Positions 22,801 to 37,369 are shown, counted from the first letter of the stretch. The stretch: 64,000 bases of DNA from Rhizoclosmatium globosum (GCA_002104985.1 MCGO01000213.1:1-64000), one strand, 5' to 3'. Notes: generated by a model from the letters alone, not told the origin. Translations and numbers: made by a program.

Positions 22801-25800
22801 ACTGTATAATTTAACCATGATAATTAATATACAGTATAATTTAACCATGCAACTAAGCTTGCATTTAACTTAAATATAAGATTATACATTATTTAATTTA
22901 GCTTATAAGATAATACATTATTTAAAATATAAGTATATCCTAAGTAAATATGTTATTTATAACTTAATCGTAATATGTTATATTAATTTAATAAATAGCA
23001 TCATGCAAGAATACCATAAAATGATAAAGTACTAAATATAATAATAAATTAAAAAACATTTTCATGAAAATTTTTGACTAATAAATTATATAACTAATAT
23101 AAACTAAATACTAGTATAATTTAACCTAATCTTCTTGACTAACTAATGATTAACTATAATCTAATAAGATATTAATCTATAACACTGATACAAACTAAAA
23201 TACTTGCAATGCCTAAAAATTTTATATAGTTTGTCTTATATAAATTGGTAACATTTTATACTGGTAAAATTTCTTAACATTTATACTGATAAATTTCTTA
23301 ACCTTTATATGCTGTAATGATTAAATATAAATAGTTATAAATTAATTATATTCAGTATTAGACTGCTACTGTTAATCATTAATTATATTAACTCATTTAA
23401 CATAAAATTTACTTTAATTAACAAATAAGCTATATTAGCTAGTGTAAGTCAGTTATTATATTATGTAAATTTATTTAACAGAACTAATTAATAGCTTAAT
23501 ATTTCCAAAGTAAGCTTGCGTACATTTCCAAAGTAAGCTTGCGTACATTTCCAAAGTAAGCTTGAGCATAACTAATATTTTAACCAATTTGGTACTTTAT
23601 AGTAGTTTATTGTACTTACATTTGTTTTAATAAATCTAATTTATTTAACAATTTAATTATATTACATTTAATTATTCCACTTTATTTAACATTTTAATTA
23701 TCTATTTATATATTTATTAATTTTATAGAAATAAATTATTAATTTAATAGAGATATATTTATTAAGATTTTTATTTATACTAGTTATAACTTAGTGTTAT
23801 GTTTATTTCCTACATGATTATGCTCAATATCCCATTACATTTACTTATATATCATTAAGGTTTCTATATTTTATCTTACTAAGTATACTGTCTACATTTA
23901 TTTTTAGGTAGTTCCTTAAACCATTTTAATGAAAATGTTTATTAAAATGTACTACATCATGCCTTAAATACTATTAATATAAAATAAATTTATCATGTGA
24001 AATTTATGCTTAATATTAAATTCATATTAATTGTTAATGTATATTAATGTATTATCATTATCACTTCTTATAATTCTTTATATTATTTATTTAATATTAT
24101 GTTAAGTTAAACAGTCGTAGACTGAATAAATAATTTTAAATTGTTAATTTTAAGTGGTTTATTTATATAGCCTTATATACTACTCATACTTTATTAAAAT
24201 ATTTATAATGTAATTTAAGTATAATTAAATAAAATGGTATAAACATAGTCAGAGATAACTTTATAACAATTAAATTAAATTTGTTAATATACAATCAAAT
24301 TTCTTAATAAACATTTAATTTACAAGTCGGTCGTAGACTGTCTCTAGTAATATATTCTAAGCATAAAAACAATAAAGTTATTCAAACAATAAAATAATTC
24401 CAACAATTACTGCAATTTAAAAGAAATTAAGCTTAATATTAGAAATCTTGTACATTCCATTAAATATGCTGCTATATTTAATTAACTTAATATATATTAA
24501 TAAAAATAAAATATTAATCCTGTAACTCATTAACTTTATCCTTTAATTAAAGCTTAAATAAATGAAGGGATTCTAATATTGTTAAACTATTAAGTCACAA
24601 AAATTGACTAATACAGCTTTGCTGCTGCTGATTATAGGAAAGTATAATAATTAGTCAAGTATTATAAATAACGCCAAGAGAAATTGCATTAAATTTATAT
24701 TTAACTGTATTAGGTGAATTGAAGTTTAAATAACTCTTAATTATATAAATCTAAGGTTAAACATTACAATAAATTTGGTGGGTTATTGTAATTTAATCAT
24801 TGTAGTATATTGTAACTTTGGGAACTATTTCTTATTATAATTAATTCAGTACAACTTAAACAATGTAAACAATATGTAATATTGAGTTTAATTCCTTCTA
24901 ATTAAAGTTTAAATAACTCTTAATTAGAAATTTAAATAATTCCTATTTACTTATACGTTGTATATATCATTTATAAATTTAGTATTTCGACTTATTAATA
25001 TAAATAAACATATCCACCAAGGAATCTAGTTTACCAATTAAAACCTAGTATACTTATTAAAATCTAGTATACCAATTAAAATCTAGTGTACCAATTAAAA
25101 TCTAGTGTACTTATTAAATAAATTAATTAACTTAATAGCTTCATACTTTAAACTCAATAATTCAAGTTATTAAACAAATAATATTTTAATATTATATTAT
25201 ACAAATCCAAAATAAAGTAATATTACCATAAACTAAGGTATTCACTTTAAGTTTACAAATATATACCAGCTTGTTTAATATCATAATTTAATTAACTTTA
25301 TTAATACGTAAATAAAGATTAGCTTATTAATAAAAATCATTTAATATCTTTAAAGATAGATTATATTATTAATTCCGCATAAATAATTTTTACAATTATT
25401 GTATTTATTATTTGCGTATGCGGTATATTTTATTTTAGTGTTTAATAAATGTACTGGTAAATAACATATATTAATTATTCTCTCCTAATGTAACATTAGT
25501 AATACTTGTATTAGAAAGTTATGCTATAGTTAATCACTCCTGTTATTAAATTTATGCTATAGTTAATCACTCCTGTAAGTAGACTCCTACTGAATATTGA
25601 TACGTTTACTAATAAATAATACAGCCTAATAAATTACATATTAAATTATTACCTAGTAGTTGATTAGCTCATTAACTTTAAATTTACTTATTAACTTTAA
25701 ATTTACTTATTAACTTTAATTTACTCAAACTGCAAGATTAATCAAACTATTTATTTCTGGTATTGAATATAAAATATTTCTATTTAACAATTAGAAATAA

Positions 25801-27000
25801 ACATAATACGCTGCACTTAACTATTTACCCATTATGCACTATATATTTATCCATTATGCACTATATATTTACTTATTATGCACTATATATTTTACCATCG
25901 TGTTATTAGTTACAAATGATTCATAATTTTATACAACTATATAATTATCTTAAATTAAATTTATAATTGTATAATTATCTTAAATTTAGTATAAATTGTA
26001 TAATACTATTCTTTAATTATAACCAAGTGTATTTTATTAACAAATAAAGTATATTTTATTAACAAATAAAGTATATTTTCATCAACTAATTTATCAGTCG
26101 TAGACTGTTTAGTTTAACATATTTGGTTATCTAAAAGTACAATGTAAATCTTGTATAATTTAGTCATAAGCTATATTAAATATAATGTTTATAAAACTTA
26201 TAAGTATAAGTATACATTTACTATATTAACTACTAATAACTTTAAATTTATTGTATTATATCATAACTAGTATAACTAATTGCTTAGTTTATTGTATATT
26301 ATATAAACTTTTAATATTAAGCTATTTTAACTATTAATATTAAGCTATTTTAACAAATTACTACATGATTCTCTTTGATTATTCCATTATTTTCTGTTAC
26401 ATGTTATGGCAAGCTTAGGTGAACTTTATAAATTACCTATTATGTTTAAATTACCTATTATGTTTAAACTACTTATTATGTTTAAATTACTTTCATGTTT
26501 AAATTACTTTCATGTTTAAGTAGTTGATTATAGTTTTAAGTGGTTGATTACAGTCGTAAACTGTAATATTTATAGTTAACTGTAATATTTATAGTTAACA
26601 GTCTCCAACTGAATTAGACTAATAAACTTATATTTACCCAATCTTATGTTATTTCACCATTTATGTAAACTCACCTATCTTATCAATTAATCAAATGGTT
26701 GGTTTAATATCAACTTTATTTAGTAAATGTATTACTTTAATTTTATATAGTATTATCAACTATAGCTTTATACGATAACTTTATATTGCAATTTAAGGTT
26801 AACTTTATATTATGACTCTACTTTAATTATATTTATGTACATATAACATTTAATAATCGGAGACAAAAAACCATATTTAAAGTCGTAGACTGCTTATCCA
26901 CACTAATAGCTTTAATTCCTAATATACATAATTTAGCCTATCTAATATATTTTACTTAACCTATCTAATATATTTTACTTAGCCTATTTAATATATAACT
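19810..27000. other. AT-rich spacer between nad5 and nad4, left half
   Basis: No gene is visible; the open frame at 22262-22453 is AT-driven. Micro-hairpins are at 24112 and 26095 (exact), with decayed ones at 21105, 21477, 23353, 24328, 26551, 26599 and 26880. TCATGA palindromes are near 21063 and 23054. A 33-bp dispersed repeat is at 26835-26867. Tandem arrays include a TTTCCAAAGTAAGCTTGCGTACA-like unit (about 23503-23570), an AAAATCTAGTGTACCAATTA-like unit (about 25040-25120) and a CCATTATGCACTATATATTTA-like unit (about 25828-25890). The word AGGTAGTTCCTTAAACCATTT at about 23906-23926 recurs near 61376. Confidence 0.65.
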
Positions 27001-28169
27001 TTTTACTTAACCAATTACTCTAAGAAATTCCCCTATTTGTAACTTTAAACCTAACCATTTGCTTTAATAATCCCTCAAGATATTACTTTAATAAACTTTA
27101 CTAAAATACTTTAATTGCTAACCTTTAGTTCTACTTAATTTTAGTTATTAGGTAAATCAATTTATATACAAAGGAAATTAAATGCCAAATTATTTTATTA
27201 TATACAAAGGAAATTAAATGCCAAATTATTTTATGTACATTAATATACCCGAACATGTTACATTTTATGTACATTTTATAGTTGTAGTTTACCCGAATAT
27301 GTAACGTTTACCCGAACATGTTACATTTTATTATTAAATTAATGAGTAAATATTCTAATTAAAGGTATCTTACTTGTATATTTTTAAATTTAAGGTGCTT
27401 TATTAATATTTCATATTAATTTAAGGTGTTTATTAATTTATATATTTTAATATACTTTAAGAGGTTTATTCCTACTATGTGAATACTAAGTATTGAAATT
27501 ACCTAGATTTTATCAGTCTACGACTGTTAATGTTGATTTATAACTTAATAATTAATGTTGATTTATAAATTAATGTTGATTTATAACTTAATAAATTAAG
27601 CTGTGTTTAATGAAATATTAGCTAGTTTACTTTAAATGACTAATTAAATTTAGCTAGTTTACTTTAAATGACTAATTAAATTTAATTCCTATAATTATAA
27701 CTTTGACCTTAAAGTAATATGTGTTGTTTATACATACTTTATTTATTTATCTTATAGTACAATTTCCTTAATGAACAATATACTTTATGAGCAATATACT
27801 TTATGTACAATACACTTTATGAGCAATATACTTAAGGAGCAATTTACTTTATTTATGTACAATCTTCTTTATTTCTAAACACGCACTTAAATTATATTAG
27901 TTTTATAAAGGCTTATTTTATATAGAGTTACAATAAATTAGGCTTATAAAATAACACGATTATTTAAGTATTTATTAAAATATTAATGTAATTAATTAAG
28001 ATATTTAATGGTATTTTAAGTTATCATATTAATTTGTATGGTATTTTTAAGTTAAGTTATCATATTAATTTGTATGGTATTTTTAGTTTGTATCAGTGTT
28101 ATAGATTAATTAATATTATAATTCTTTTAATGTGTTTATATATTTACTTATTTAATTAATCTACATTAA

Positions 28170-28275
28170 ACGGAGCTTGAAAGAACGAATGAACATGAGT
28201 GACTGAACCTGGTCATAAGCGAAGCGAATTACAATTTAGCGTAGTGACCCAGTGAATCCTTAGTGCCAGCGGCCT
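28170..28275 (+). repeat. GC-richer dispersed element, copy A
   Basis: The element starts with a conserved core, ACGGAGCTTGAA followed by a (A/G)GA(A/G)CGAATG block, ATGAGTGACTGAACCTGG and, later, TAGCGTAGTGAC. Copies B (47011) and C (47496) share core and order; copy D (41615) has only the first 30 bases. All four lie in the same orientation. In B and C the TAGCG(T/C)AGTGAC block sits in the loop of a hairpin, GAGATTA/TAATCTC. It resembles no RNA gene I recognise. Confidence 0.8.
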
Positions 28276-31200
28276 ACTAATTAATACGTAAATTTAACAT
28301 TTATTGTTTATCTGACATGGCACATTAAATAATGTATAAAATAGTTGGATTAATTTATTTGCTACATAAACTTTAGACTTAACTAAATAATTATTTTATT
28401 AAATTTAAGTATTATGTTGCATTTACCAAATAAATCACATTTAACTAAACAAATCACATTTAACTAAACAAATCACATTTAACTAATTAAGATTATACTA
28501 TGTTTATACAATTATACAACACCTACGGCTTACTTTATACGGTTATTTATAAAGTTATAATACTTTATTTTTATATTGTAATATTTTTTATATATATCTA
28601 TGAAATTACCATTGAGATATAATATGTAACTAAATTTGGAATTAAGCATATTAGTTTAAACATAACATAAATTAAACATATTAGTTTAAACATAACATAA
28701 ATTAAACATATCAGTTTAAATATAACACAAATTAAGCATATTAATTAAGTTAAGTTTATAACCTAAATTAGGCATAGTAACTTGAGATAATTTAAACATA
28801 ATATTTGTTTTAATTACCTAGATTAAACATTATTAACAAGATTTAGTATAATCTTCAAATTTGGTATGATCCTTAGTTAAAGTAATATCTCTCAATTATA
28901 ATAACATATACCTTCACTATATAACATATACCTTCACTATATAAAATATTCCTTGATTATAAGTACATAATACTTAGTTATAGGAACATAATACTTATTT
29001 ATAAAGCATAATTATAGTAAGCCTTATTTAATATATATATTAAAGCATGTTAATGTAACTATACTAAATTATTTTATGTACATTAATTTACTCGAACATG
29101 TTACATTTTATTGTAGGGTAAAGGATAAATATTCTTTACAAGACCTGTTATCTAATTTATTATATTTTACATTTATATTTGCCATTAATTTATTATGTAA
29201 GGTATTGTGCTTAAATTATTTACCAGTCTACGACTGTCTTAAGATATTTTATTTAATTATATATTCTATTGCAATTCTTTTCATAATTACACTTTATTAG
29301 AATTTATACTACAATTATACTCCATATTTAATTACTTGATTTATTTAAAATTACTTTATAAATATAAAGTGCTTCCTTATTTATTTAAATAAGGCTTAGT
29401 TTTAACATGTTATTTTGCTTACTCCTGCTTATTTGTACTATAATTTAACATTATCTGCTAAATGTACGGTTTAAAAACATTTTCATGTTTTCTTTAAACT
29501 TATTTACTTTTGCTTGGCTTGATCTTTGTTTTATTTTAACTTGAAACTAATTTATATATAAACTAAATATTTGTCTACGATTATTAAATGTGATATGTAC
29601 ATAAATATAATTACAATGTGATATGTTCATAAATATAATTACAACATAAATTTTAAATTTATTAGTTACAATATAAAGTTAACCTTAACTTTACCATAAC
29701 ATAATACGTTTTCTAAATATAGACACATAAATATACAAGACACATAAAATTTACAAGACACTAAGTTTAGTGAACAGAATCCTCTAATATTTAATTTACA
29801 AACAGAATCCTCTAATATTTAATTCTCCTACAAACTATAATATGACAAATTCTTAATTTATTAACAGTATAATTTAGATGATTATTAACATAGTATGATA
29901 TTAAACATAGTATAATAGTATTAGACTAATTTACATAAGGATTAAATTCGTTTATTATTTACTAGTTTATTAAATTTACAAAACTGTTAAGAATATACGA
30001 CTAAAGCAAATATACAAAACTGTTAAAAGTATGCGACTAAAGCAAATGTATATTTACTTATTTTCTAGAGTATATTTGTGACTATATTAAAAAACATTTT
30101 CATGAAAATTTTTGATTTAAGTTTATTCTCATAATACTTAATATTATAACCTATCATTTTAACCCTTGGGTTTATTAAATAATTAAGTTTGTTGCTAACA
30201 TATAACAATAAGTTTGTTGCTAACATGTATTGTACTCTGGTTAAAGTATAAGGCTTATGATTATAGAATAAGCTATAATAACAACAAAATAAACCAGTTT
30301 TATCCTAAAGTAGAATTATCATTGTAATATAAATTGTGTTTAATATTTAGTATTTTAGGAAATAATCTAACTTATATAACAAAATTAATCTAATTTATTT
30401 TACGGTATAGAGTAAAGTTATTTAATGATATAGAGCAGTCTACGACTGTCTCAAAATTAAGGGTAATTTATACTATCTCAAAATTAAGGGTAATTTATAC
30501 TATCTCAAAATTAAGGGTAATTTTGTATAATGAACATGGTTCAATTAAGCTTAATTAATATTAAGCATATATATGGTATAATATTTAGCCAGTATTTAGC
30601 ATAGACAATGTTAGTCAGTAGACTGAATATAATATTAAACTAGCAAATAAATTTAACAACATTTAATTGTAGCATTAAATTAACAAGATAGAATATTCTA
30701 ATATTTATCTTACAAGAAACTATAATATGCCAAATTCCTAGAAAATAATATGTTATACACTTATTTGTTTAATTCTTATATAAAAGACTTAAACTTTATA
30801 TAATATAATATTATGGTAATATCCTATATAATTAGCTTAATTTCTAAAACAATTAGCATAATCTCTTATTGTTTAATTACAGTACAATTAGCATAGATAA
30901 TATATTGTAATTAAATTACCTTACTTATGTTTATTGTTACAATAACATGTAACTATGTTAAGTTAAACAGTCTACGACTGAAGAGTTATTTAAACTTCAA
31001 TTGTTAATTTTTAGTGGTTTATTTATATAGATTTAATGGTTTATTTACATAGGTTTATGGTTTATTTATATAGATTTATGGTTTATTATATAGATTATAA
31101 ATAAGAGCTTAGTTATAGTTATTTATTATTTATATTTATAGCTAAATATAATATTCTTTAGATTATCATAATTAATGGGTTTACCTCTAATATTACATTT

Positions 31201-32897
31201 ATCATTAATAGATTTATTCCTAATATTATTACACTTATTATTAGATTCTATTATTAGATTCTATTATTACATTATTTAATAGATTATATTATTAAATTAC
31301 TTTATTTATAATCTCATTATTTGTTTATATATATATATAACCCATCATTACTCACATATAAATATAACTTATTAATACTAACATATCTTTATAATTTACC
31401 TATTAACACAAATATATTACCTTTATTAAAACAAACATATCTCCTATCTTATTCATTTTATAACATAAAATATCATATTCATTATATTAAATTATTTTAT
31501 TAGAATAAATATCCAATAAATAACCAAAGATTATAATTTTAATTATTACCTTAAAGTACCTCCAATTTATCTTATTAATTTATAACTTAAAAATATATTA
31601 ATATATATTGCATAACTTATTTAAAACTTAACATACTTAAATATACATAACTTATACCTAAATATTTTTCTATTATTTATAATACTTACTAAGATTATAC
31701 GGATTAAGATTAAGCCTACTTATCTCATACTTACTATAATTATTTTATAACATAGAGTGTATTATAAGATATTGAATATAAGATCTTAAATACAGAATAA
31801 TGTGATATATTAAATGTAAGATTGTGTTATATGTTAAACACACCATTAATTTATAGCATGTATATAATTCTTTACCTTATCGCATAAATATTCTTACCTT
31901 ATCGCATAAATATTCTTACTTTATGACTTACTTATTTATGTAGAACTTTATATTAATAATTACTTATATAAACTTAATAACAATAATTTCTCACTATTAG
32001 GTACAGAACTTAATTTAAATATAAAGGATTATGTTACCAATTAAATCTCAAATGATTAAGTTACCAATTAAGTTTAATGATTAACTTACCTATTAAGTTA
32101 AAAAATGGTGTTACTAACTACACAATAGATTATATATATTTATTATTTATTAGTTTATTATAGATTATGTTTAACATCATTATTTATAAAGATTTATTAA
32201 AGATACATTTTTTATATCATTAAATATACATTTTTATTTATGCCTAATTATCTAATAAATTAGACTATAAAATTAAATTTATAACTATTAGGCTTATTGG
32301 TACTGTAAAATTTATACTTTGGTTTATTAATACCGCATATATTATTCTATTAAAATAGATCTAATCAGACTAAGTTATACGGCTTTATTATAAATTGCTA
32401 AATTTTGTTAAGTGTTTTAAGTTTAAATTATATGGTATTTTTGTTAAAATTGTAAGTACTTTTAATTTTAGACCAAGTCAGATTTATATATATTGTTTAA
32501 TAAACTCCAAACTTTATAATTTATATTGTTCAACTAATTAGACTGTTTAACTAATTAGGCTGTTATTCATATACTTAAATTAAAGTTTAAATAACTCTTT
32601 AACCAAATTTATCATTTAAGCTAATATTAACTAGGATATATTATTACTTAATATATGAATTTCTTATTATAAATTTATATAATTATCTTATTATATTATT
32701 ACCTATATAACAACTAATTTATAACAGCTTAAAAATATCTTAAGATATTTTCTTTATACTTATGTAAAAGCTATAAATAACACCCTTTACATATAGTTAC
32801 ATCTATGATTTGGTCATAATCTATTTTTATGTTAATTTATATAAAGCATGTTTTGTAGAAATACAAGCTAATTACTTAACTGCATGCTATTTTAACG

Positions 32898-32960
32898 CAG
32901 TTTACTTTATTCTCGAGAGCTTATACTTGTATTTGTTTTTCTTTGACATAACCCTTATTA
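32898..32960. repeat. 63-bp dispersed repeat, copy 1
   Basis: The segment from CAGTTTACTTTATTCTCGAG to GACATAACCCTTATTA is repeated at 54865-54926 with a single one-base length difference. Neither copy lies in a recognised gene. The near identity over 63 bases implies a recent duplication or gene conversion. Confidence 0.9.
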
Positions 32961-34707
32961 TTCAACAGATAATTTATAAACATTGTTATAGTAAACTATA
33001 CCAAACATTTAATTTAATACAGTCGTATACTGTTAACTTATAAACTGCTATAATAAGATAACCTAATTTTATTGAATAATATAACAAAATATAGTTGGAA
33101 TTAACCTCCAACATACAAGTTTATTTATAGTTAAATTTAAAAGTACCCAATTTATGAAGTATGTTAATAAATAAAGTATATTAATAAAAAAGTATACTAA
33201 TAAATAAAGTATGAATCATAACGTATTTAATTTATTCAAAGTATGCAATTATATTAGGTTCCAGGTAAATTATTATATTAGGTTCCAGGTAAATTATTAA
33301 TATTAAAGGTTAATCCCAAAGTATGATTAATTCATAAATTTAATAGAAATTTAATAGTAAAGTAAATATGTCTACTATTCTCTCGTATATTAAGAAAGGT
33401 TAATCTACTCATTAGTCATGTTTACTTATTTTATAAGTATTGCTATAATTAAGTAAATAATAATCAAAGAAATATCCAGGTAAATAAATTTGAATTTGAA
33501 TTTAAATATTCATTCCACAAATAATTTAAATAAGAATATAGCTTATATATTAAAGAAAATATCTTAAGATATTTGTAAACCTTTCTAAAGTTTATAAACT
33601 CATAAATAATTTATTTAAATTTATAAACGTAAACCAATTATAAGATATCCAATTATATTCTTATCCATTTTATAATAAAAAACTTGTGTAAATATATAAA
33701 TACAAAATACAATGTAAAGGGTAAACAAGTAAACAATATACTGGTAACAATGGTATATTTGTAGGTATATGGTCAATTTGCTTTGTAAATATAATATGTA
33801 TTGTTAAGCTAGTTGCTTAGTAAATTATGTAAGAGTTAACCTCATTATATTCAGTCTACGACTGTCCATTAATTTATACTTGGTAGTTAATTTACTAAAA
33901 CTAAGTAATATTTAATTATGTTGATAATTAAGCTTCATAAGTTAACTATTAAATGTAACAGTATATTTATTAAATATAACATGTTCATAGAGAATTTATG
34001 TAAATAAAATTCCCAATTATTAAATATAACGTGTCTTGGTAAACTTTATAAATATTAAACTAAGCTATTACATCTATTATGCATGTAAAACTTAAGTAAA
34101 TAATATTAAGGTAAATAATATTAAAGTCTTAAGCTTAATGTTTGGCTCTTTATATATTGTCCTTTATAAATACCCTTATGTTAAGGTATTTCGTTTAAAT
34201 ACACCAACATTATATTTAAATCAACTTTAAATTTAATCTTAAGTAAATAGCATGTTACATTTAATTAGTGGATTCTTTAAATTAACTATAGGATTATTCT
34301 ATAGGTAACATTACAGTATTAATTTAAGTTTAATTCCAGTTAATAACTATACTTCAATTTATGTTCTATATAATCAAAAATTTTCATGAAAATGTTTTTT
34401 GAATAGCAGGTAATATAACATATTTGTTTTTTAGTGAATTACTTTAATATAAATTGATTAATTATAAATCACTTAATTTTAAATAGCTGTAAATTTAATA
34501 ACTTAAGATTTAACACTAGTTTTAAAAGTTTATTATAAATTATTTGTTTATAGATTTACAAGATTAAATATTATTCATATATTATACAATTTTACAAAAT
34601 GGTAAAAACTATTATATTATAGCTTACAAATACTTGGAGGAAATTCCCTGCCTACGTACCAGTTAAATAAACTGGATCAAAGTATACGTAGTTCTGCACA
34701 AATTAAA

Positions 34708-36657
34708 TTAGGTACCAATAAGATAAGGATAAATATAAAACAAATAACCAAGCATACCAAGGCCAAAGAAAAGATATACAAAAAGAATAACATGTACAAC
34801 ATTAGAAGCACTGGCATGTAGATTAATTAGTTTAGACAAGCCTGCAAGATTAGGATAACGTGCAATAAAATAAGTAGCAAATGCTGTGAAAAAAGGTCTA
34901 AATTGAATAAAAACTAGACCAATAGATACAAAAACCAAAATAGCAACAATAAACAAACCCAACCAAGAAGCCAGCATAATAGGGTCAGAAGGAATAATAA
35001 ACCAAGATGGATCAATAAAAGAACTCATCATAACATCATTAATAGGCAAATTATGCACTTTAATGTCATCAGACATACAATAAACATTAGACATACAATA
35101 AACATGACTAAAATAAATAAAGCTTATAACAAAACTTACAAAAATAAGTAGCCTCGGTGTAACTTTAGAGTTAACTTTTGCTGGAGAAATGATAGGCATA
35201 GTAGCAAACAATAGGAAAATAGATGGTTCCAAGATATCGTTGAATAGGAATTGAGGATAAATACCTAGGAAGAATGTAAAGAAGAACAATGGCAAAAATA
35301 GCATAATTTCTTTGTAAGTAATATCACTTGTTACAGTAGGCATGTATCTAGTAAATTCACCGTAAGAAATAGAATGTAGCAATTTAAGCATAAAGGATGG
35401 AACTAGTACAATACTTAGACTTGCAATAATAGCTACAAATGGGTTATAATTAAATGCACCCAACAATGCCAAGAACTCACCAACAAAACCAGAACTCATT
35501 GGAATTGCAGAGTTTGCCATGGAGAAAATCAACAATAGTAGAACATAAATTGGATATGCTTGAACTAGACCTCTGTAGTAAAGAATGTTACGAGAGTGGT
35601 AACGGTCATAAATTACACCTACTAGCAAAAACAATGCCGCACTAATAAGGCCGTGACTAATTAGGAAGTAAATACTACCTTGAATACCCAAATAATCATT
35701 AGAGAACAAACCTAGTGTAGCTGTACCCATGTGACCAATACTACTATAAGCAATTACAATTTTCATATCAGATTGAGATAGCGCAGCAATGGAGGAATAT
35801 AGAATACTTAGAATACAGATAACTAGAACAAATGGTCTAAAGTATTCTGTAGCATAAGGGAACAAAGGAATACTATAACGTAGTAGACCATAACTACCCA
35901 TTTTCAACAAAATTGCAGCTAGAATTACAGAAGCAGATGTTGGTGCTTCTACGTGTGCTGCCAACAACCAACCGTGGAATCCTACAATAGGTAGTTTAAT
36001 ACTGAAACAAATAAAGAATGCAATCCATAGAATATGTTCATAAGATGTTACATCAGAAATACTGTTACGGTTCATTAGTAGAATTTGGTAATCACCTGTA
36101 CCATTTTCAATATATAGGCCCAATAGAGCCAAAAGTAGACACAAAGAACCAGCTAGTGTATAGATAAAGAACATGTAAGATGCATGAACTTTTCTGTTAC
36201 GACTACCATAGTGAATAATTAGGAAATACATTGGTACCAATGCACCTTCAAAGCTAATGTAAAATAGTAGAATATTTTGTACTACGAATACTGCAATAGA
36301 CCAGAAACCAATAAAGATCAACAAAATCAAAATTTGTTTCAATGCCAAACTAGATTCACCACCAATAACATTAACACCTGCAACAGATTTGTAAACACTT
36401 AGGATTACAATTGGCATCAACATGTTAACCAACCATACCAACCACAAAGAAATACCATCAATTGCAATCAAACCACTAATTTCTTGGAATTGGAACAAAG
36501 ATGCGTTTTCTGTGTCAAATAGCAACATAATATGATATGTTTGCAACAAACTCAAAATACTGTAGACTAGAGCAACCAACAAGATTGTTCTGGAGTCTCT
36601 TAGGAAGTAAATTGTCAACATAGACAATACTGGCAATACCAACAAGACAGAAAGCAT
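34708..36657 (-). CDS. nad4: NADH dehydrogenase subunit 4 with long C-terminal extension
   Basis: This gene encodes an antiporter-like membrane subunit of complex I. The 649-residue frame starts MLSVLLVLPVLSML and includes the ND4 blocks YISFEGALVPMYFLIIHYGSR, KLPIVGFHGWLLAAHVEAPT, SASVILAAILLKMGSYGLLR, SDMKIVIAYSSIGHMG and the SHGLISAALFLLVG helix. Family members end at about 480-490 residues; here the ND4-like part ends near residue 484 (FLLF). It is followed by about 165 more residues (DNA 34711-35205) with three hydrophobic segments and a small internal repeat, VYCMSNVYCMSDD. The extension has no family match that I recognise. No intron is seen; the stop is TAA. Confidence 0.95.
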   Translation of the reverse strand: MLSVLLVLPVLSMLTIYFLRDSRTILLVALVYSILSLLQTYHIMLLFDTENASLFQFQEISGLIAIDGISLWLVWLVNMLMPIVILSVYKSVAGVNVIGGESSLALKQILILLIFIGFWSIAVFVVQNILLFYISFEGALVPMYFLIIHYGSRNRKVHASYMFFIYTLAGSLCLLLALLGLYIENGTGDYQILLMNRNSISDVTSYEHILWIAFFICFSIKLPIVGFHGWLLAAHVEAPTSASVILAAILLKMGSYGLLRYSIPLFPYATEYFRPFVLVICILSILYSSIAALSQSDMKIVIAYSSIGHMGTATLGLFSNDYLGIQGSIYFLISHGLISAALFLLVGVIYDRYHSRNILYYRGLVQAYPIYVLLLLIFSMANSAIPMSSGFVGEFLALLGAFNYNPFVAIIASLSIVLVPSFMLKLLHSISYGEFTRYMPTVTSDITYKEIMLFLPLFFFTFFLGIYPQFLFNDILEPSIFLLFATMPIISPAKVNSKVTPRLLIFVSFVISFIYFSHVYCMSNVYCMSDDIKVHNLPINDVMMSSFIDPSWFIIPSDPIMLASWLGLFIVAILVFVSIGLVFIQFRPFFTAFATYFIARYPNLAGLSKLINLHASASNVVHVILFVYLFFGLGMLGYLFYIYPYLIGT

Positions 36658-37369
36658 ATAAATTTATATTACAATACGAAACGATTAACGTTTTAACTTA
36701 CCCTGTTATGCTTAAACTTAGTATTAAACTTAAGATTAAACGTAACGTAACATTTCAATAACTTAACATTTAAAGGTACAAGAACTTAAATTAGTTGTAT
36801 TTAGCATTAACTTAAATTGATTGCATTAAATATTAAATATTAAATTTAACATAATAATAATTATCTAATAAATTAGACTAATTTAGAAAAGCTAACTAGC
36901 TTAGACTAATTTACGAAAATTAATATAATAATAAGACTAATATACAAATATGATTAAATATACCCACATATAGTATATGTTAACCCTCTTTGCAAATATC
37001 TTAAGATATTTGGACAAATAAAGTAACTAATATAAAAACATACATTTTATTAGCATTATTCTATTTGTCATACTTTATACAGCATAGAAATAGCTTGTTA
37101 AAGATTCTTTAATAATAGGCAGAATGAATTTAATTTAGTATAAATTGTATCATAAAATAAAGTAATTAATACCCTTACATCCCATGGACATTAAATGAAT
37201 ACCTTCCATAACATATTACAATTAAATGTATACCTTACATAACATATTACAATTTAATTTAACAAATAATACCATAATTGTTAATAGAATCTTTACTAAC
37301 CATTTTATTCATAAAATTCAATAAAATATATTTGTAACAATGAAAATATACCAAAATTAATGGTTTCTA
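36658..37369. other. Spacer between nad2 and nad4
   Basis: No gene is visible. An exact CTTAAG palindrome is at 36994-37011. The word AATTTAGTATAAATTGTA, repeated at about 10632 and 25983, occurs at about 37132-37149. A tandem pair with TACATAACATATTACAATT lies at about 37208-37258. Confidence 0.6.

Larger units (their letters stand above)
27001..34707. other. AT-rich spacer between nad5 and nad4, right half
   Basis: No gene is visible; small frames at 29076, 31321 and 32810 look like chance. Exact micro-hairpins are at 27514, 29224, 30436, 30968 and 33853, with variants at 30612 and 33020. The CTTAAG palindrome is at 32733 and 33557. TCATGA palindromes are near 30093 and 34376. A GC-richer element starts at 28170. 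A cassette with ACAAAGGAAATTAAATGCC is tandemly doubled at about 27172-27230 and has a relative at about 11530. A three-fold array of a TCTCAAAATTAAGGGTAATT-like unit lies at about 30448-30525. Confidence 0.65.

Noticed and set aside
31321..31503. 60-codon plus-strand open frame
   Set aside because: Low-complexity AT-driven composition and no recognisable domain; similar frames at 22262, 29076 and 32810 were left out for the same reason. The one at 29076 contains a micro-hairpin.
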